Assembly: GCA_016781775.1 (NCBI GenBank)
Contig: JADDPR010000196.1
Span: 1-5,622, forward strand
Direction of reading: 5' to 3'
Length of the DNA: 5,622 bases
Source: Rubrobacter sp.
GTDB taxonomy: Bacteria; Actinomycetota; Rubrobacteria; Rubrobacterales; Rubrobacteraceae
Both the position numbers and the translations under genes were made by a program. How positions within the stretch are numbered: position 1 is the stretch's first letter; each line of letters opens with the position of its first letter. The notes below the pieces were generated by a model that worked only from the letters and a program-made list of their open reading frames with translations, was not told the DNA's origin and ran no database searches. Shown in pieces: positions 5,513 through 5,622 of this stretch.

Positions 5513-5622
5513 TTAGTGCCGGTCGAGTTTTCGAGCTATGTCTTTGTGGTCCAGACGGTAGCAGATCGAGCGACCGTGGGGGCAGGTGGCCGGGTAGCGG
5601 CTCGTGAGCCAGTCCTTTATCA
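5513..5622 (-). CDS. DNA mismatch repair protein MutL, C-terminal end (partial)
   Basis: The minus strand enters from the window edge and stops at TAA 5513-5515. The visible 35 residues contain TCPHGRSICYRL followed by a basic tail ending KLDRH. C-P-(N)-H-G-R-P near the extreme C-terminus is a hallmark of the MutL/PMS2 dimerisation and endonuclease domain, where the Cys and His help bind the metal; here the final Pro is Ser. MutL couples mismatch recognition by MutS to strand cleavage and repair. The CPHGR form suggests a nicking-type MutL, but the main DQHA(x)2E(x)4E motif lies outside the window. Directly after the stop is a small CTGCG/CGCAG hairpin (5500-5512) without a T-tract. Transcription converges on the enzyme operon. 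Confidence is limited by the short visible part. Confidence 0.8.
   Translation of the reverse strand, partial: IKDWLTSRYPATCPHGRSICYRLDHKDIARKLDRH

Overview
The window looks like a piece of a high-GC bacterial chromosome. The genes end mostly in G or C at third codon positions, carry good Shine-Dalgarno sites and lie close together. A Rubrobacter-like actinobacterium is my best guess, but this is an impression from gene style and the presence of mutL, not a database match.

Layout. Bases 1-620 hold no intact gene. They contain a ~100-bp element with a perfect 17-bp inverted repeat (114-213) and, on the minus strand, the broken 3' end of an epoxide hydrolase gene (279-461). From 621 to 4579 four genes run on the plus strand: an AraC-family regulator, a short-chain dehydrogenase (SDR), an alpha/beta hydrolase and a second, related SDR. 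A strong intrinsic terminator follows at 4662-4687. Bases 4688-5512 have visibly lower GC and no convincing intact gene; they hold a second, diverged copy of the inverted-repeat element (5225-5313) in the same orientation, plus possible fragments. The right edge carries the last 35 or so codons of mutL on the minus strand, cut by the window end.

Working model. The three enzyme genes look like one small catabolic operon: two NAD-type alcohol/ketone oxidoreductases and a serine hydrolase able to cut an ester, lactone or activated C-C bond, controlled by the upstream AraC-type activator. The epoxide hydrolase relic suggests the locus once also opened an epoxide to a diol. The substrate cannot be read from sequence; a terpenoid or alicyclic alcohol is only a hypothesis. 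The whole cluster lies between two direct copies of the repeat about 5.1 kb apart, which suggests a mobile or rearranged catabolic island inserted next to mutL.

The main annotation correction concerns the regulator. An open frame runs back to 237, but its first ~128 codons lie over the antisense epoxide hydrolase relic, so I place the start at the GTG at 621.
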